Shown piece after piece: positions 34,479-37,981 of a stretch of DNA of 37,981 nucleotides. Below the pieces are notes generated by a model that worked only from the letters and a program-made list of their open reading frames with translations, was not told the DNA's origin and ran no database searches. Each line of letters opens with the position of its first letter. Within the stretch, counting starts at the first letter, position 1. The position numbers were made by a program, and so were the translations under genes. This DNA comes from Sulfitobacter sp. HI0040 (lineage in GTDB: Bacteria > Pseudomonadota > Alphaproteobacteria > Rhodobacterales > Rhodobacteraceae): the NCBI RefSeq assembly GCF_001634885.1, contig NZ_LWEX01000607.1:1-37981 (forward strand), written 5' to 3'.

Positions 34479-35810
34479 TTAGTCGGCCTTGCCTTCAAGC
34501 ACTTCGTAGCGCAGGCCCTTTGCCTTGTTTTCGTCAAAACCCTTCCAGTATGTGTGATCTTCCTTGGGGGTTCCGTCCTCGTTCATCGACCAGACACCGT
34601 CGTTGGAGTTCTCGACGAGGTCGAGGTATGCCCCGGCTTCTTCGTTCCCCTTGAGGTGCTGATCCAGCCACGCGGTGACGAAATGCTGCGAGATGTTGTT
34701 CATCCGCGCCGTGTTCCAGACCGGATCGGTGTAATGGCCCGAAACGTTGAAGCCGAGTTCCTCGTCATCGCGGAAGGATTCCGCAGGTGCGGGCATCGGC
34801 GCACCGGCGTTGTGGCCCGCGTTCTCGAAGGTGAGCAGGGCACGGTCCACACCGCTCGTGTTTTCCCAGATCGCGCGGATGCCGTTTTCGTAAAGCGACA
34901 CGTCATCCTGCGAACCGGCGATGAAGAGCATGGGGATCTGCACGCCCGAAAGACCCTCGGCATCCCAGAAGCCGGTGTTCATGCCCCACGGGCCGAAGGC
35001 TACGGCAGTCTTGATACGGGGATCGGGAAGCTCCGCATGGGTTTCGCTGCCCGCGCGGTGAATATCCAGCGTGCCATGCGGCGCGCCCCAGGCGTAGCCG
35101 ACGGAAGCTTCCGTCACGCCGCCGCCCGCGGTGATGATCGCCCCGTAGCCACCCATGGAATAGCCGACCAGACCGGCGTTGTCCGCGTTTACCAACCCGT
35201 TGAGGAAAGAACCTTCCTCCTGCGACAGGCGCGCCATTTCATCCAGCGTGAACAGCTGATCGAGCGACCGGTTCACCAGCGTGGAGCCAAAGGCCGCCTG
35301 CGTCCGGTAGGTGGAATCGGTATGGTCGATGGAGGCGACGACATAGCCTTTCGACGCAAGGTTTTCCGCCAGATGTGACAGCAGGAAGCGGTTGCCCGGA
35401 TACCCGTGAGAGATCAGCACCAGCGGAAAGGGCGCGCCCTCGGTCGCCGGTGCGGCATCCCGCATGGCCCGGCCTTCGATGTCCACCTCGGTCTTGGCGT
35501 CGCGCAGGAACACCTTCAGCGTGGTATCGCCCGTGGCGTCCGCCGCGGCGGGATACCAGACTTCGACCGGCAGCGGCCGGTCATAGCGGGGCAGCTGGTC
35601 GGGCTTGGCTGCCGCCGGATCGATCGACAGGATATCAATCTGGTCCGGATTGGTCAGATCGATCTGGCGCACACCCACGGCGTAGGAGCCATATGCGGAA
35701 AGCTCGGGCGCATCGGGCAACTGGGTGTCGATCCGGTTCTCGGCCTGCGCCGCCCCCCCGGTGGTGACGGCCAGCGCCATCAGCGGGCCAAACAGTACTC
35801 TTTTATTCAT
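34479..35810 (-). CDS. Exported alpha/beta hydrolase (PAF-acetylhydrolase/dienelactone hydrolase-like)
   Basis: Secreted or periplasmic hydrolase of 443 residues. The signal peptide MNKRVLFGPLMALAVTTGGAAQA is followed by ENRID. PLVLISHGYPGNRF gives the oxyanion region. The nucleophile elbow GYSMGGYGAI carries the Ser, and the likely His is in ENAGHNAGAP. Overall pattern fits the lipase/dienelactone hydrolase branch related to platelet-activating-factor acetylhydrolase; the substrate is unknown. I chose the ATG at 35810 because GGGAGG stands 7-8 bases upstream and it yields a proper signal peptide. A frame from 35909 would bury it. Confidence 0.87.
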   Translation of the reverse strand: MNKRVLFGPLMALAVTTGGAAQAENRIDTQLPDAPELSAYGSYAVGVRQIDLTNPDQIDILSIDPAAAKPDQLPRYDRPLPVEVWYPAAADATGDTTLKVFLRDAKTEVDIEGRAMRDAAPATEGAPFPLVLISHGYPGNRFLLSHLAENLASKGYVVASIDHTDSTYRTQAAFGSTLVNRSLDQLFTLDEMARLSQEEGSFLNGLVNADNAGLVGYSMGGYGAIITAGGGVTEASVGYAWGAPHGTLDIHRAGSETHAELPDPRIKTAVAFGPWGMNTGFWDAEGLSGVQIPMLFIAGSQDDVSLYENGIRAIWENTSGVDRALLTFENAGHNAGAPMPAPAESFRDDEELGFNVSGHYTDPVWNTARMNNISQHFVTAWLDQHLKGNEEAGAYLDLVENSNDGVWSMNEDGTPKEDHTYWKGFDENKAKGLRYEVLEGKAD

Positions 35811-35883
35811 TGTGAACCTCCCGTTCGTGAATGCGATCACCCGATCGCTTGCAGGTGCCGGTCGTAACGCCAGCCTCCGGAGG

Positions 35884-35911
35884 AGCCTAACAGGGGGCAC
35901 GCCATACACAA
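35884..35911 (-). promoter_or_regulatory. Probable promoter of the exported hydrolase
   Basis: On the minus strand TTGTGT (35911 down to 35906), 16 bases, then TAGGCT (35889 down to 35884). The -10 is identical to that proposed for dnaB. It lies about 75 bases before the ATG; the palindrome CCTCCGGAGG overlaps the likely start of transcription. Confidence 0.45.
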
Positions 35912-36030
35912 GCGAGCCGGCGTCTTACCCTGCGTTACCATGGCACCGCGGGCGCGAAGCCGCCGCGAGGTGCCGCGCCGGCAGCGCCATGCAGGCTTGA
36001 CCTTTGGCCACTTCCTGTCAGAACCGCGCC

Positions 36031-37065
36031 ATGACAAGCGCGACCCTGACCATCGATCTCGCCGCCCTCGCCGATAACTGGCGGTCGCTCGACCGGAAGG
36101 GCCGGGCCGAAACCGCCGCGGTGGTCAAGGCGGACGCCTATGGCCTCGGTATGGACAGGGTGGCGCCCGTACTCGCCGAAGCGGGGGCGCGGCTCTTTTT
36201 TGTCGCCATCGCCGAAGAGGGCGCTGCCTTGCGCCGTATTCTGGGCCCCGGGCCTACAATCCATGTGCTTTCGGGGCATATGGCTGGCGATACCGACATG
36301 GTGCGGGACGCCGACCTGCGCCCGATGATCAATTCGACCGAGCAGCTTCTGCGGCACCTCGAATCGCTGTCCGGCCATGGGTTCGGCATCCAGCTCGATA
36401 CCGGGATGAACCGGCTCGGGATGGAGCCTGCCGAATGGGCCAGCCTGCGGGACATCGCACTGTCGCAGACCCCCTGCCTGCTGATGTCTCACCTCGCCTG
36501 CGCGGACACGCCCGATCACCCGATGAATGCATTGCAACGCGATCTCTTTATCGAACTGACCGAAGGAACCGATGTGCCGCGCTCGCTGTCCGCGACCGGG
36601 GGGATCCTTCTGGGCGAGGATTATCATTTCGACGTGACACGCCCTGGCGTGGGACTCTACGGGGGGCTGCCTTTCGCGGCGGCTCAGCCCGTGGTGGCAC
36701 TGCACCTGCCGGTGATCCAGACCCGCGACGTGGCCGAAGGCGAGACTGTGGGTTACGCCAACGCCTGGACCGCGCCGCGCCCCTCGCGCGTTGCCACCGT
36801 CAGTGGCGGCTACGCGGACGGTATCATCCGGGCGATGGGGGGTAAGGCGCAGTTGATCTATCGCGGCACGCCGCTGCCCGTTATCGGACGCGTATCCATG
36901 GATATGCTGACCGTCGATGTGACGGCGCTCGACGAAGCGCCCGAACATCTCGATCTGCTCTGTCCCGCCCAGACGGTGGACGACATCGCGGATTGGGCCG
37001 GAACCATCGGATACGAGATCCTCACGGCGCTGGGCGCACGACACGACAGGGTCTATCTGACGTGA
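36031..37065 (+). CDS. alr: Alanine racemase
   Basis: Pyridoxal phosphate enzyme making D-alanine for peptidoglycan, 344 residues. The cofactor lysine is K33 in [10 protein letters not shown]. The second half has the beta domain with [27 protein letters not shown] and [12 protein letters not shown], the latter typical of Alr. I chose the ATG at 36031; a TTG at 36004 would add 9 residues. No strong Shine-Dalgarno sequence is seen. The mlaE start overlaps its stop (GTGA), so the two are translated together. Confidence 0.94.
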   Translation: MTSATLTIDLAALADNWRSLDRKGRAETAAVVKADAYGLGMDRVAPVLAEAGARLFFVAIAEEGAALRRILGPGPTIHVLSGHMAGDTDMVRDADLRPMINSTEQLLRHLESLSGHGFGIQLDTGMNRLGMEPAEWASLRDIALSQTPCLLMSHLACADTPDHPMNALQRDLFIELTEGTDVPRSLSATGGILLGEDYHFDVTRPGVGLYGGLPFAAAQPVVALHLPVIQTRDVAEGETVGYANAWTAPRPSRVATVSGGYADGIIRAMGGKAQLIYRGTPLPVIGRVSMDMLTVDVTALDEAPEHLDLLCPAQTVDDIADWAGTIGYEILTALGARHDRVYLT

Positions 37066-37847
37066 ACAGCCTGTTCGCCGCGCTGGCGCTGATCGGCCGC
37101 GCCGCCCTTTCCGCGCTGGCGGGCATCGGCCGTGTGACTCTTTTCGCGCTCAGCATCTTTACCCACGGTCTGCGCCCCCCCTTCTATGGCCGGCAATTCG
37201 CCGCCGCACTTTTCCAGATCGGTTGGCTTTCGCTGCCGGTGGTAGGGCTGACCGCGCTTTTCACCGGGGGCGCGCTTGTCATGCAGATCTATGCAGGCGG
37301 CGCACGGTTCAATGCCGAAGCGGTGGTGCCACAGATCGTGGCCATCGGCATGGTGCGCGAACTCGGTCCCGTTCTCGTGGGCCTCATGGTCGCGGCACGT
37401 GTGACAGCGGCCATCGCGGCAGAGATCGCCACGATGAAGGTGACGGAACAGATCGACGCACTGATCACCCTTTCAGCCGATCCGATCCGCTTTCTGGTAG
37501 CACCCCGGGTGCTGGCGGGGGTGCTGACGGTGCCTGTGCTGGTGGCGGTAGGCGATACGGTGGGCATCATGGGGGGCTATGCCATGGCCACGGGCACGCT
37601 GGGGTTCAACCCTGCGGCCTATCTGCGCAATACGGTAAGCTTTCTGGAGGCGACGGATATCGCCTCCTCGCTCGCCAAGGGGGCGGCCTTTGGCTATGTG
37701 GCGACCCTGATGGGCTGCTATCACGGCATGAATGCCGGACGGGGCGCACGGGGTGTGGGCCGGGCCACCAAGGGCGCGGTCGAAGCGGCAGCGGTGCTGA
37801 TCCTCGCAGTGAACTTCCTGCTCACGGGGGTTTTCTTCGCCCTATGA
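37062..37847 (+). CDS. mlaE: MlaE-family ABC transporter permease
   Basis: Inner-membrane permease of 261 residues, of the MlaE family that moves phospholipids between inner and outer membrane with MlaF and an MCE protein. Signature stretches are [20 protein letters not shown], then [37 protein letters not shown], the strongly conserved cytoplasmic loop. Further membrane segments run to the C terminus ([14 protein letters not shown]). I chose the GTG at 37062, overlapping the alr stop; the longer frame from 36993 lies inside alr. Confidence 0.94.
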   Translation: MNSLFAALALIGRAALSALAGIGRVTLFALSIFTHGLRPPFYGRQFAAALFQIGWLSLPVVGLTALFTGGALVMQIYAGGARFNAEAVVPQIVAIGMVRELGPVLVGLMVAARVTAAIAAEIATMKVTEQIDALITLSADPIRFLVAPRVLAGVLTVPVLVAVGDTVGIMGGYAMATGTLGFNPAAYLRNTVSFLEATDIASSLAKGAAFGYVATLMGCYHGMNAGRGARGVGRATKGAVEAAAVLILAVNFLLTGVFFAL

Positions 37848-37981
37848 TCGCGCTGCACGACATCCACAAATCCTTCGACGGCACGCCGGTGCTGCGCGGT
37901 GTCAGTCTGTTGCTCGAACCGGGGCAGTCGCTGGTGGTGATCGGCGCGTCGGGCAGCGGCAAATCCGTGCTGATGCGCAGC
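37844..37981 (+). CDS. mlaF: MlaF-like ABC transporter ATP-binding protein, 5' fragment
   Basis: The first 46 codons before the window edge: [20 protein letters not shown], then GQSLVVIGASGSGKSVLM, containing Walker A GASGSGKS. It overlaps the mlaE stop by 4 bases and would supply the ATPase for that permease. The remainder is outside the window. Confidence 0.92.
   Translation, partial: MIALHDIHKSFDGTPVLRGVSLLLEPGQSLVVIGASGSGKSVLMRS

Overview
The window looks like chromosomal DNA of an alphaproteobacterium of the family Rhodobacteraceae (roseobacter group). This rests on the high GC content, the order comEC-gltX-gltA, a cytochrome c maturation run that carries a holin/muramidase pair, a fused 1138-residue indolepyruvate oxidoreductase, and pyrC-pyrE-dnaB followed shortly by alr-mlaE-mlaF. 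The genus cannot be fixed from sequence reading alone. I saw no tRNA, rRNA, insertion sequence or CRISPR array.

Layout. Positions 1-3160 hold the 5' end of comEC (minus), then gltX and gltA (plus) with a strong terminator. Positions 3160-3815 hold a small unknown gene with an excellent ribosome binding site. From 14326 down to 3815 all genes are on the minus strand: a fused indolepyruvate ferredoxin oxidoreductase, murI, argC, ccmE, a GH108 endolysin, its holin, ccmF, ccmH and an enoyl-CoA hydratase. A LysR regulator (14495-15400) is divergent from the oxidoreductase, with two inverted repeats between them. It is followed by a small RNA of about 76 nt shaped like the alpha-r8/MmgR family, an AHSA1-type protein, and purL, whose leader contains copies of a dispersed repeat. 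A MoxR ATPase and its VWA partner (minus) follow.

Positions 20982-27760 form a tightly packed plus-strand surface-glycan type cluster: a 14-codon leader ORF, three DVDEF-type family 2 glycosyltransferases (one fused to a degenerate sulfotransferase-like domain), a sulfotransferase, an FkbM methyltransferase and an alpha/beta-hydrolase-like protein whose nucleophile position is glycine. Neighbouring genes overlap or abut, so translation is probably coupled. This is the most unusual part of the window.

Positions 27793-31171 are housekeeping (pyrC, pyrE, dnaB), with a perfect DnaA box in the dnaB leader. A minus-strand accessory block follows: a fatty acid hydroxylase superfamily membrane protein, an RTX/Hint secreted protein and an exported alpha/beta hydrolase. 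The block separates dnaB from alr. The window ends with alr, mlaE and the start of mlaF, which overlap one another and supply peptidoglycan D-alanine and an MlaFE-type lipid transporter.
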